Part shown: positions 8,858 through 17,157 of the stretch, in pieces
Layout: every line of letters starts with the position of its first letter
Numbering within the stretch: position 1 is the first letter of the stretch
DNA from: an uncultured Acetobacteraceae bacterium
GTDB lineage: Bacteria; Pseudomonadota; Alphaproteobacteria; Acetobacterales; Acetobacteraceae
NCBI GenBank assembly: GCA_903918315.1
Contig: CAIXEA010000025.1
Location: forward strand, 1-64,000
Reading direction: 5' to 3'
Length of the DNA stretch: 64,000 nt
Translations under genes and position numbers: made by a program
Notes under the pieces: generated by a model
Databases searched by the model: none
Seen by the model: the letters and a program-made list of their open reading frames with translations, nothing else
Told to the model about the DNA's origin: nothing

Positions 8858-9036
8858 AGGCCGATCCCCGGGCACATGGGGGGCCAGGGCTCAGCCGTGG
8901 GGTCGGTTGGCACCTGGACGGCGCCGGCGTTGTTCAAGGCCTGCGCCGCGGCGGCGGCGACATCGTCGGGGAACTCAATAAGCGCTTTTTGCAGACCGGC
9001 GGCGTGGGCCAGTGATTCCAACAGGTGCTGATCCAC
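8854..9036 (-). CDS. AtzG-like (DUF4089) amidase partner microprotein
   Basis: 60 residues from a GTG at 9036, with a good RBS (GGGGGA) 8 nt upstream. The protein ends AEPWPPMCPGIGL, recalling the C-terminal E-P-A-P-V-F-x-P tail of DUF4089/AtzG proteins. The body is a short helical segment (LLESLAHAAGLQKALIEFPDDVAAAAAQAL). AtzG is the small subunit that stabilises the amidase AtzE, and AtzG-like genes lie directly upstream of amidase genes. Here the stop overlaps the amidase start as ATGA. The small size makes it easy to miss. Assignment rests on tail, position and size. Confidence 0.68.
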   Translation of the reverse strand: MDQHLLESLAHAAGLQKALIEFPDDVAAAAAQALNNAGAVQVPTDPTAEPWPPMCPGIGL

Positions 9037-9173
9037 TGTGATATCCCCCAGGAAAGTTGTTGTGTCGGATCATGCCGCTTAAGCAGGCGACATGTGAAGG
9101 GGCCTTGTAAGCTTGCCAAACCCCTGGCCAACGATAAACAACCCCTTAGCCAATCTCTGGAAGGACTTCCTCA

Positions 9174-10085
9174 ATGAGCTCCCCCCGCATCGGGTATATC
9201 GGCCTTGGCGTCATGGGTGGCGCCCTGGCGCGCCGTTTGATCCGTGAACACGCCCTGACGGTGTTCGATCTGTCACCCGAGCGATGCGCCGAATTCGCTG
9301 CCCTGGGCGCGACGGTGGCGGCCTCGCCGGCTGAAGTCGGTGCCGCCTCGGACATCGTTTTTACCTGTCTGCCGACCTCGGCGCAGGTCAAACAGGTGAT
9401 TTTCGGGGACAATGACGGGCTTATTCGCGGCATGGCGGCCGGCGGCATCATCGTCGATCAGACGTCAGGCGCGACGGCGGCCACGCGTGCGATGGCGGAG
9501 GCATTGGTACCCTCGGGGATCGAGCTGATCGACGGTCCGGTCAGCGGTGGGCCGCTTGGCGCGGATGCTGGGACCATCGCCATCATGGTGGGTGGCACCG
9601 ACGCCCAATACGCCCGGGTCGCGCCATTTCTGGCGACCATCAGCCCCAACGCGACCCATGTTGGCCCCCTTGGTGCGGGCCATACGCTGAAGGCGGTCAA
9701 TAACATGATGTCGGCCGCCAACCGGTTGCTCGCCTTTGAAGCTGTTGCCATCGCTGCCGCCAACGGCCTTGATCCGAAAATCGCCGTGGATGTGATCAAC
9801 AAGTCCTCCGGGCGGAACAGTGCGACCTTGGCCGTGTTTCCAACCGCCATCTTCTCCGACAATTTCGATGCGCGCTTCACGCTGGCACTGATGGAAAAAG
9901 ACGTGGCACTGGCCGGTGAGCTCGCGGAAGCGGGGGGCTTCGGTCACCTGACCCTGACCCCACAGATCCTGCGCAACTACCGTATGGGGATCGAACGCTG
10001 GGGCCGGAACGGTGACATTCATCAATTGTTGCGTTTCTATGAAGAAGCGGCGGGCAAACCCATCGCGAAAAAACCGGCGTCCTGA
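9174..10085 (+). CDS. NAD(P)-dependent beta-hydroxyacid dehydrogenase (HIBADH family)
   Basis: 303 residues. The Rossmann motif GYIGLGVMGGALARRL lies at the N-terminus. The family signature DGPVSGGPLGADAGTIAIMVGG is near residue 120. The catalytic Lys is in GHTLKAVNNMM near 175. These place it with 3-hydroxyisobutyrate, tartronate semialdehyde and related dehydrogenases, which oxidise a beta-hydroxyacid with NAD(P). It stands alone on the plus strand, divergent from the amidase operon across a 137-nt gap that must hold both promoters. A hairpin at 10101 follows it. The substrate cannot be read from sequence. Confidence 0.88.
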   Translation: MSSPRIGYIGLGVMGGALARRLIREHALTVFDLSPERCAEFAALGATVAASPAEVGAASDIVFTCLPTSAQVKQVIFGDNDGLIRGMAAGGIIVDQTSGATAATRAMAEALVPSGIELIDGPVSGGPLGADAGTIAIMVGGTDAQYARVAPFLATISPNATHVGPLGAGHTLKAVNNMMSAANRLLAFEAVAIAAANGLDPKIAVDVINKSSGRNSATLAVFPTAIFSDNFDARFTLALMEKDVALAGELAEAGGFGHLTLTPQILRNYRMGIERWGRNGDIHQLLRFYEEAAGKPIAKKPAS

Positions 10086-10100
10086 AGCCAACAAAAAAAG

Positions 10101-10128
10101 AGGCGGCCCGGTTTGCACCGGACCGCCT
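10101..10128 (+). terminator. Hairpin terminator after the dehydrogenase
   Basis: An 11-bp stem with one G-T pair (AGGCGGCCCGG at 10101-10111, CCGGACCGCCT at 10118-10128) and a 6-nt loop. A run of seven A lies just upstream at 10093-10099. On the plus strand the stem is followed only by TTAAGTTT, so this is a plausible but not textbook intrinsic terminator. The A-run would act as a U-tract for transcripts arriving on the minus strand. Confidence 0.6.
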
Positions 10129-10300
10129 TAAGTTTGGCGCGGACTATAGCGCGCCTCGGGGGGAACAGGGTGCCGGAAGGGGTAACCGGCGCCACAAGAA
10201 GAGTTATAATCCCCTAATGGTTAATAAAAGGTTAACGGGTTCAGTAAAATCTGGACATGTTACCAAAGTTTAAGATTGGCCGCTGGGCCAGGAGAAAGAC

Positions 10301-11488
10301 ATGCTTCCCAAGCGCATCGGTCCATTGTCGGGCCTCAAAGTCCTTGAAATCGGGCATTACATCGCGGCACCGTTCTGCACCCGCATTCTGGCCGATCTGG
10401 GGGCGGAGGTGATCAAGCTGGAGCCCCCGGGGGGCGATCCGTTTCGTGGCTGGGGCGCGACGATCGAAGGCAATTCCGTCTGGTTCAGCATCCATGGCCG
10501 CAACAAGCTCTCGGTCGAGCTGGATCTGAAAAAGGACCGGGACACGGCGTTGAAACTGGCCGCCCGGGCGGACGTGCTTGTGGAAAACATGCGTGCCGGG
10601 CAATTGGAACGCCTGAAACTCGGCCCAGATGAATTGCACGCCGTGAACCCGCGTCTGGTGATCGCGCGCATCTCCGGCTACGGCCAGAACGGTCCCTACC
10701 GCGACAAGCCAGCCTTCGGCGCAATCGGGGAGGCGATCGGCGGGCTCCGTCACCTGACCGGCCATCCCGCCGGCACCACCGAACTGCCGCCGCCACGCTG
10801 CGGTATTTCGATCAGCGACGACCTCGCTGGCATGTATGCCGCCATCGGCCTGCTCTCCGCGCTGTGGCAGCGCGATGCCGGGCCGGGTGGGGAGGGGACG
10901 GGGAAAGGCCGCATCATCGATGTCAACCTGATCGATAGCGTCTTCAGCCTGATGGAAGGCATGCTGCCCGAATACGCGATGGACGGGCGCGTTCGCCAGC
11001 CCGTCGGGGCCGCGATTGAAACCGCCGCGCCCACCAATACCTATCCCTGCGCCGATGGCCGCTGGCTGTGCATCGCGGGCAATTCGGATCTCATCTTCGC
11101 GCGGCTGATGGTCGCCATCGGCCGGCCGGAGCTGGCGAGCGATCCGCGCTATGCCACCAATGGTCAGCGCTGTGCCCATCGGGCGGAGCTGGATGCCGCC
11201 ATCGCGGCCTGGACCAAAACCATCGCCGCCAAAGACGCCGAAACCCTGCTGGACGCGGCGGAGGTCCCGTGCTCGCGCCTGTTCGACATCGCTGATTGTG
11301 CGACGGATCCGCATTTCCTGGCGCGGAAATCAGTACAGACGGTGCAGGACCCGCTGATCGGCCAGACCCTGCATCCTGGCCCGGCCATCCGACTCGACGG
11401 GGATCGGCCGGAGGATGTTGTCGCCTGGACCGGTCCAGCGGTCGGAGCCCACACGCAATACGTGCTGGAGACGTTGCTGGGGGAATAA
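10301..11488 (+). CDS. Class III CoA-transferase (CaiB/BaiF family)
   Basis: 395 residues. It begins with GPLSGLKVLEIGHYIAAPFC and ADLGAEVIKLEPPGGDPFR, the CoA-binding Rossmann half of the family. The likely catalytic Asp173 is in ISISDDLAG, where it forms an acyl-aspartyl anhydride and then a CoA thioester. The enzyme moves CoA between carboxylic acids. Family members include formyl-, carnitinyl-, succinyl-mesaconate and bile-acid CoA-transferases, and I cannot choose among them. The gene stands alone. Its last codons and stop fall inside a 16-bp tandem repeat. Confidence 0.9.
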   Translation: MLPKRIGPLSGLKVLEIGHYIAAPFCTRILADLGAEVIKLEPPGGDPFRGWGATIEGNSVWFSIHGRNKLSVELDLKKDRDTALKLAARADVLVENMRAGQLERLKLGPDELHAVNPRLVIARISGYGQNGPYRDKPAFGAIGEAIGGLRHLTGHPAGTTELPPPRCGISISDDLAGMYAAIGLLSALWQRDAGPGGEGTGKGRIIDVNLIDSVFSLMEGMLPEYAMDGRVRQPVGAAIETAAPTNTYPCADGRWLCIAGNSDLIFARLMVAIGRPELASDPRYATNGQRCAHRAELDAAIAAWTKTIAAKDAETLLDAAEVPCSRLFDIADCATDPHFLARKSVQTVQDPLIGQTLHPGPAIRLDGDRPEDVVAWTGPAVGAHTQYVLETLLGE

Positions 11489-11533
11489 CGCCCCCGGGGA
11501 ATATCGCCCCTGGGGAATATCGCCCTTGGGGAA
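11480..11533. repeat. 16-bp tandem repeat, about 3.4 copies
   Basis: Units of the form GGGGAATATCGCCCCT occupy 11480-11495, 11496-11511 and 11512-11527, with a partial GGGGAA at 11528-11533. Copies differ at two or three positions. The first unit contains the TAA stop of the CoA-transferase gene. Each unit is partly self-complementary (GGGG and CCCC), so the transcript could fold into alternative hairpins. Confidence 0.9.
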
Positions 11534-11581
11534 AGCCGACGGGACCAACAACGCGCTACCCACGCGACCGCGGTCTTGTCT

Positions 11582-12142
11582 ATGCTGCCGGGCATGCGCG
11601 CGACCGTGACCTTGCCCTTGCTCCTGCTGCTGGCCGCCTGCGGTGCCTCCGGGTCCTATGATCCCATGCCCGCCCGGGTTGGCTCGTATGTCGGTGGCAC
11701 GGTGCCGCTGGAATGCGCCCCCTTCGCCCGCGCCTTGAGTGGAGTGCGCCTGTATGGGCGTGCCGGGGAATGGTGGTGGGAGGCGGAAGGGCGTTACGCC
11801 CGGTCCTATTCGCCGGAGGTCGGGTCGGTGTTGGTCTTTACGCCCTCCGCGCGGTTGCAATCCGGCCACGTCTCGGTCGTCTCACGCGTGGTGTCCAGCC
11901 GCCAGATTCTGGTTACCCAGGCCAACTGGGTCCACCACCGCGTGACCGAGGACCAGCCGATCATCGACATTTCCCCGCATAACGACTGGAGCGAGGTTCG
12001 GGTTTGGTGGCCACCGTCCGGCCAGATGGGACTCCACGAATACCCGACCTATGGGTTCATCCGCGCCATCCGCCCGGCATCACATGAGCAACTGGCCGAC
12101 AAGACCCCAGCGGCGATCAGGTTGGCGATGACGGGGGGTTAA
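11582..12142 (+). CDS. Lipoprotein with CHAP-type amidase domain
   Basis: 186 residues from the ATG at 11582; a second ATG at 11594 would also leave a complete lipoprotein signal. The signal TLPLLLLLAAC ends in a lipobox Cys, so the protein should be anchored in a membrane. The rest fits a CHAP (NlpC/P60-like) domain: the nucleophile Cys in ECAPFARAL, then GSVLVFTPSARLQSGHVSVVSRV with the catalytic His, and QANW. CHAP enzymes cleave peptidoglycan amide bonds. The gene converges on the racemase-like gene, and the two stop codons overlap in TTAA. Confidence 0.8.
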   Translation: MLPGMRATVTLPLLLLLAACGASGSYDPMPARVGSYVGGTVPLECAPFARALSGVRLYGRAGEWWWEAEGRYARSYSPEVGSVLVFTPSARLQSGHVSVVSRVVSSRQILVTQANWVHHRVTEDQPIIDISPHNDWSEVRVWWPPSGQMGLHEYPTYGFIRAIRPASHEQLADKTPAAIRLAMTGG

Positions 12143-12837
12143 CCCGCCAGCAGCCGCCCATATCCGGCCACGCCGCCGTCCCGCTTCATCAATCGCATCA
12201 CCGCCCAGAGCGCCGCCTGGTTGGTGGTAATCACCGGCTTGCCGAATTCCTGCTCCCAGGCCGCGATCGATGGCATGGTCGGAAAATTGCCGCCCGGAAC
12301 GACCAGAATTTCGACCTGATCGCTATTGATCCGGCGAAACGCATCGCGCGCGTTCTCAGGGCCCATTTTGCCGATGGCATAGGAGTCATTGGCGTCGAAG
12401 CCTTCCATCGCCACGACCTCCAACCCGTACTTGGTCTCATAATACCGTTTCGCCCGCGCCAGTGCGTCGGGTGAATAGGGGGTTGCGATCGCGATCCGCT
12501 TGGCGCCCAGCGCCTGCACCGCCTGGCCGATCGCCTGGGCGGAGGTCACCGCCGGTGCCTTGGCCCCGGCTGCCATGGTCGCGACCGCTTTCGCGCAATA
12601 GTCGTCGTCGAACAGGCTGGCCGATGTTTGCGCCAGTGCAATCGCCTCCACTCGCGCATCCCCCAGCATCTTGCTCTGATACGCCAGATCGGTGTCGAGG
12701 CTGGGGGAGAACGGCGTGTTCCCCCCCTTTCCCAACCGCGCGACATGGACTTTCAGGTCCGCGGGCAGCAGGCGGCCGTACTCGATTTCGCAGGTGGTGT
12801 TGGTGGAGGGGATCAACACCCCGAAATGTCGTGTCAT
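12139..12837 (-). CDS. Asp/Glu-racemase-fold protein without catalytic cysteines
   Basis: 232 residues, resembling maleate cis-trans isomerase and arylmalonate decarboxylase: FGVLIPSTNTTCEIEY at the start, KRIAIATPYSPDALARAKRYY in the middle, and GKPVITTNQAALWAVMR late. The first catalytic Cys, usually in an A-C-T-S context, is Gln here (ALAQTSASLF). The second, usually S-C-T-N, is replaced by Gly in VVPGGNFPT. Proton-transfer chemistry of the usual two-Cys type is therefore unlikely, and it may bind a ligand or use other residues. It lies 22 nt upstream of the binding-protein gene's end, on the same strand. Confidence 0.72.
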   Translation of the reverse strand: MTRHFGVLIPSTNTTCEIEYGRLLPADLKVHVARLGKGGNTPFSPSLDTDLAYQSKMLGDARVEAIALAQTSASLFDDDYCAKAVATMAAGAKAPAVTSAQAIGQAVQALGAKRIAIATPYSPDALARAKRYYETKYGLEVVAMEGFDANDSYAIGKMGPENARDAFRRINSDQVEILVVPGGNFPTMPSIAAWEQEFGKPVITTNQAALWAVMRLMKRDGGVAGYGRLLAG

Positions 12838-12859
12838 GCCGTGTTTGCTCCTGCTATCG

Positions 12860-14113
12860 TCAGGCCCCTTCGGGGCGTTTCATTTTGCACGTGGTCGGTT
12901 GATCCAGATCGGCCGCCGATACGGTGTTTTCGGTCTTCCAGCCAAACCCGGTTTTTTCCGAGTCGTATTTTACGCCTTTGGAAAACAACGCCTGGTGGAA
13001 TGGCACCAGCATCTGGTGGTCCACTTTGCGCATGGTGTTGATCTGACCGCTCAGATCCGTGACCTGCAAACCTTCCAGCGCCAGCGCCACTTTCAACGGA
13101 TCGGTCGAGCCGGCCTTATTGACGGCGTTGCGCAGCATTTCGAACATGGTCCGGTAATTGCCCCAGACATAATCGAAATCGAGGTACGATTCGCGGAACT
13201 TTGCCATCCACTGGTCGCCGACCGCATCGCCCAGTTCTGCTGGAATGTTCTCGTGAAAATCGACCACCGCGTGCACTCGGCCGACCCCGGTTTCGCCCAT
13301 TGAAGTGGGGCCACCGTTCAAGTGGGCCGAGAATGTGTAGTACCCGATGTTCAATCCCGTTTCGACGCCTGATTTCATCAGCAAATTAAAATCAACGCCC
13401 CAGTTCGACGTCAAAAGGCCCTGCGCTCCCGAGCCTTTGACCTTGGCGATATAGGACGAGAAGTCTTTCACCTTACCCAATGGCACCAGATCCGATCCGA
13501 CGATCTGAATATCTGGCCGAAGCTTCGCCAGGAACCGCCGCAGATCGGCTTCCACCGACTGGCCGTACAGGTAATCCTGGTTGATCAGGTAGACCGATTT
13601 CAGGTCTTTCGGCAGCGAGCGGACCATGGTCTCTACCCGCATCGATACATTGCCGACGAAGCGAAAATGCCAGAAATCGCACTGCTCATTGGTCAGTTCG
13701 TTCGCCAATGCCGCGCAGTTCAGATACAGAACCCGCCGATCGGGGTTGCGGGCATTGAATTTGGCGACACCGTCGACCATGGCGGCGGCGACGTTCGATC
13801 CGATGCATTGCAGAACGAATGGAATATTCTCATCGGTGGCGGATTTCAGCGCGATCATCGCCTCGGCCGGCTGGAGCTTGTCGTCGAATGTGACGATCTC
13901 GAATTTTTTGCCGAGTGCGCCACCCTTGGCGTTCACCGCGTCGAGCGAGAAGCGCAGTTGTTTCAGGAACGCGTCCCCTTGCGGCGCGAAGGCGCCGGAG
14001 AAAGGACCGATAAAGGCGATCTTGATGGTGTCGTCCGCCGCTTTCAAAGGGTGTAACGGCAGCAGCATCGCCGCGAGCAAGGCATAGCCAACCAGACGGG
14101 ACAGGAACCGCAT
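12860..14113 (-). CDS. ABC-type branched-chain amino acid/urea-like periplasmic binding protein
   Basis: 417 residues. A signal peptide (MRFLSRLVGYALLAAMLLPLH) leads into a type I periplasmic binding fold of the LivJ family: IKIAFIGPFSGAFAPQGDAFLK, FVLQCIGSNVAAAMVDGV and VYLINQDYLYGQSVEADLRR. These proteins capture amino acids, amides or aromatic acids for an ABC importer. No permease or ATPase gene is in the window, so it depends on components elsewhere or serves as a sensor. RBS GGGAGG lies ahead of the start. It is followed by the racemase-like gene, and the two may handle the same ligand. Confidence 0.85.
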   Translation of the reverse strand: MRFLSRLVGYALLAAMLLPLHPLKAADDTIKIAFIGPFSGAFAPQGDAFLKQLRFSLDAVNAKGGALGKKFEIVTFDDKLQPAEAMIALKSATDENIPFVLQCIGSNVAAAMVDGVAKFNARNPDRRVLYLNCAALANELTNEQCDFWHFRFVGNVSMRVETMVRSLPKDLKSVYLINQDYLYGQSVEADLRRFLAKLRPDIQIVGSDLVPLGKVKDFSSYIAKVKGSGAQGLLTSNWGVDFNLLMKSGVETGLNIGYYTFSAHLNGGPTSMGETGVGRVHAVVDFHENIPAELGDAVGDQWMAKFRESYLDFDYVWGNYRTMFEMLRNAVNKAGSTDPLKVALALEGLQVTDLSGQINTMRKVDHQMLVPFHQALFSKGVKYDSEKTGFGWKTENTVSAADLDQPTTCKMKRPEGA

Positions 14114-14134
14114 CTTGTAGCCTCCCAGTATGAT

Positions 14135-14152
14135 CCGCCCTTCGAGGGGCGG
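14135..14152 (-). other. Short hairpin in the 5' leader of the binding-protein gene
   Basis: A perfect 6-bp stem (CCGCCC/GGGCGG) with a 6-nt loop sits about 20 nt upstream of the start codon on the minus strand. No U-tract follows on that strand. It could be a weak attenuator or the end of the upstream transporter transcript. Only the dyad itself is seen. Confidence 0.35.
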
Positions 14153-14289
14153 TTGTTTATGTGCACGATGGCCAGTTCACCCGGCTCGCACCAGGAACCC
14201 TAGCGGGCGGTTGGCGGGAATACCAGTCCCCGCCGTTTTGGTCCGCTTTCGTGCTTGGTATTTGCTGCCGAGATCATGCTGATAGCATT

Positions 14290-15599
14290 TCATTCGCCCG
14301 CGGCGATGGTTCCGGGGGCAAGCTTGGCTGCTGTTTCCCGTACCCCGATCACCGTGACCAAGGCGCCCATGACCCCGAGCGCCGCCAGGAAATAGAGCCC
14401 GCCTTGATAGCTGCCGGTGCTGTCCTTGATATAGCCAATGACCGGGGACGTGACCCCGCCGGCGAGGATGCCCAGCGAGTTCACCCAGGCGATGCCGCTG
14501 GCCGCGGCGGCCCCGGTCAGGAACATCGACGGGATCGGGAACAGATGCGCATTGGACGCGTATAGCCCGATCATCGCGACAGAGAGACCGGCGATCGACA
14601 GATACGTACCTTCGAACAGACCCGCCATGGCCAGGCCCACGGCCATGCAAAGGCAGGACGCGACCAGATTCCATTTTCGTTCATTGATCCGGTCGGAATA
14701 GGCCCCCCAGATCAGGATTCCGGCGGTCCCGAAAATGAAAGGGATCGCCGTCATCCAACCGGTCTGCATGTTGCTCAGGCCGAGGCTTTTGACCATCAAC
14801 GCCACGAACACGGCCATGCCGACACTGACCCCGGCCTGTGCGAAATGAATAGCGCCGAGTGCGATGACCCGCAGGTCGATCAATGACCGCCAGACGCTGA
14901 CGGTCGGTTCGTTGTGGATGCGCCGGCGTTCTTCCGCCATGATCGAAGAGAGCCAGTCGCGCTCATCGTCGGCCAGCCAATTCGCCGTTTCGGGCCGATC
15001 GGTGAGATAGAACCAGGTGCAGATGCCAAGCACGACAGCGGGGGCGGCTTCGAACAGGAACAGCCATTTCCAACCCGCGAGACCCATGAGACCGTCCAAT
15101 CCGAGCAGCGCGGTTGAAACCGGAGCGCCCAGACCGATAGCGACGGGGATCGCGGCCATGAAGCCAGCGATGACGCGGGCGCGGTGAAAGGGCGGGAACC
15201 AATAGGTGAAATACAGGATCATGCCGGGGAAGAAGCCGGCCTCGGTCAGGCCCAACAGGAACCGCAGCGCGAAGAACGATATCGGTCCTCCGACAAAAGC
15301 GAAGCAACCCGAAACGATACCCCAGGACACCATGATGCGCGCGATCCAGCGCCGGGGCCAACCCGTTCGAGGATCAGGTTGCTCGGTACTTCCAGCAGAA
15401 AATAGCCCCAAAAAAAGGCGCCGGCGCCGAGGCCATAGATATAAGAGCTGAAGCCGAGATCGCGGTTCATCGTCAGGGCCGCGAAGCCGATATTTGCCCG
15501 ATCCAGATAGCAGATCAGATAAAGGGCGAAGGTGAAAGGCAGGAGCCGCAGGTACACTTTGCGCATGGTGCGGCGCTCGATCTCGGTATGCATGGTCAT
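14290..15599 (-). pseudogene. MFS transporter gene split by a one-base frameshift
   Basis: Two frames make one anion:cation-symporter type MFS protein of about 430 residues. The first part (from 15599, or more likely the ATG at 15593, which has AGGGAG 7 nt ahead) has LICYLDRANIGFAALTMN and ends at EVPSNLILERVG. The second continues RRWIARIMVSWGIVSG through LFLFEAAPAVVLG to the stop at 14290. The join is near 15355-15361, where GGCCCCGG appears one base short of a continuous frame. Intact relatives carry hydroxyaromatic acids, tartrate or sugar acids. It may be a real pseudogene or an assembly error. Confidence 0.85.
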
Positions 15600-15947
15600 C
15601 TCCCTGGATGGATTTTTTATCTCGTTGTTCGATTATTCCTTTGATGCGGGCTGGGCGCTTTGGCCTGTGGTGCGGCAGTATTGTGGCGTTCCGTTTTTTG
15701 AACGTACTTAACTGTACTGCCGTCGATTTCCTCGGCCGTCGTGTCGGCTCAGGATTTAGGCGGTGCCAGTGTCAATTCAGGCGACCGCGAACGGAACACT
15801 GGTCGCGGCGGGTTCGCGCGGCCCCGCCACTTGGGTGCGAAAGCAGTATTACATGAAAGCATTCGCCAGTCCGAGAAAAATCGGCCTTCGGCGGTGGACG
15901 CGAGGGTCGTTTAACGACATGTGACCGAATCGTGTTAAACTCCGCCC
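15600..15947. other. 348-bp divergent intergenic region
   Basis: No convincing gene lies here. The region must hold promoters for the MFS gene (minus) and recX (plus). Two overlapping dyads are visible: CCAGTGT at 15766-15772 with ACACTGG at 15796-15802, and GCGACC at 15781-15786 with GGTCGC at 15801-15806. They share bases 15801-15802 and are interleaved, so they cannot both form. I see no clear -35/-10 pair. Confidence 0.5.
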
Positions 15948-16526
15948 ATGGCGCGCCCCCCCGTCCTTCCAACCCCAACGCCATCGTCCCTGCATGAGGC
16001 AGCGCTGCGGCATCTCGCGCGTTATGCCGTCACGGAGGCCGGGCTGCGGGCTGTGCTCAACCGGCGCATTGATCGGTGGTGCCGTTCTGTGGAGACCGAC
16101 GATCGCCATGCGCTCGCGGCTCAGACTGAGACGTTGAAACGGGAAGCGCATGCGGTCGCGGCGCGTCTCGTCGGGATGGGATTGATCGATGATGCGGCCT
16201 TCGCCGCCCAACGGGCCGCAGGGCTCAGCCGCTCAGGCCGATCGCGTCGCGCGGTTTCTGCCAGATTGACGGCGAAGGGGGTTGATGCGGCCCTGATCGA
16301 ATCGGCCGTGCCGGATGATCCCGATCATGAACTGGCGGCTGCGCTGATCTTCGCGCGCAAACGCCGCATCGGGCCCTATCGCCGAGACGAGAGTCCCGAT
16401 CCGACGAAACGGATGCGGGAGATGGCGACGATGGCCCGGGCGGGCTTCGCGCAATCCATCACCAGTCTGGCCTTGAGTATGGATACCGATCGCGCGGAAG
16501 AGCGGATTGCCGCGTTCCGTCGTTAG
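15948..16526 (+). CDS. recX: RecX-type regulator of RecA
   Basis: 192 residues. The family shows as LHEAALRHLARYAVTEAGLRAVLNRRI, then VAARLVGMGLIDDAAFAAQRAAGLSRSGRSRRAVSARLTAKGV with three-helix repeats, and a C-terminal FARKRRIGPYR segment. RecX binds the RecA filament and limits strand exchange. RecA is not in the window, and separate placement is common in alphaproteobacteria. The N-terminus is Pro-rich and the RBS is weak, so the start is the least certain part. It is convergent with the ankyrin gene. Confidence 0.8.
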   Translation: MARPPVLPTPTPSSLHEAALRHLARYAVTEAGLRAVLNRRIDRWCRSVETDDRHALAAQTETLKREAHAVAARLVGMGLIDDAAFAAQRAAGLSRSGRSRRAVSARLTAKGVDAALIESAVPDDPDHELAAALIFARKRRIGPYRRDESPDPTKRMREMATMARAGFAQSITSLALSMDTDRAEERIAAFRR

Positions 16527-16543
16527 AGCAGGGTCCCGCGGGA

Positions 16544-17143
16544 TCAACGGCCACCGCTAAATCCAAGAAATCCCGCATTGGGGTTCGGCGTGCCGCCATC
16601 GGACGGGTTCGCGCGGGGCGCGGCAGCCTTCACCTGGGCCACGGGCGCCGATGGACGGGGCGCTGGTTTGGCATTCGCGACCGCCGGGGCCTTGGTGGCC
16701 TTGCCCACTTTGCCGGGGCTTTCCGTGCCCCGCAGCGAAAGCAGCAAAAAGGCCACGTCGTTATGCCCAAGGTCGACAGATAGCTCCAGCGCCGTGAGTC
16801 CGAGTTGGTTGCGCAGATTCATATCGGCGCCGCGATTGACCGCGTCGCGTGCCGCCGCGACGTCGCCCCGATTGACGGCATCGAATAGGGCCTCCGTGGG
16901 GCCCATCTCACTGGGTTGCTTTGACAGTGGGGCCGCCCCGCCTCTGGATTGGGCACCGGGGAGCGCGGCGGGTTCCTGCGTCCGCTGTTCCGTGGTCCCG
17001 CCACCATGCCGCTGGCCGGTTGCGATGCCGCCAGCCCCCATCGGTGCGCCGGGAACGCCGACCTGCGACCAGGCTGGGGAGGCGAGCAGGACGGCAGAGG
17101 TCAGGAGAAGAAGCCGCGTAACGCGGTGAGGGAGCGTGATCAT
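16544..17143 (-). CDS. Secreted ankyrin-repeat protein
   Basis: 199 residues. A signal peptide (about 1-26, ending SPAWS) is followed by a low-complexity Gly/Gln/Thr region. Two ankyrin-type units follow: TEALFDAVNRGDVAAARDAVNRGADMNLRNQLGLTALELSVDLGHNDVAFLLL, about residues 84-138 when split by repeat. The tail is rich in Ala, Pro and Lys and ends NAGFLGFSGGR. Such short periplasmic ankyrin proteins are protein-binding modules of unknown partner. No operon partner is obvious; tspO lies upstream on the same strand. Confidence 0.8.
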   Translation of the reverse strand: MITLPHRVTRLLLLTSAVLLASPAWSQVGVPGAPMGAGGIATGQRHGGGTTEQRTQEPAALPGAQSRGGAAPLSKQPSEMGPTEALFDAVNRGDVAAARDAVNRGADMNLRNQLGLTALELSVDLGHNDVAFLLLSLRGTESPGKVGKATKAPAVANAKPAPRPSAPVAQVKAAAPRANPSDGGTPNPNAGFLGFSGGR

Positions 17144-17157
17144 GGGATGACCTTACC

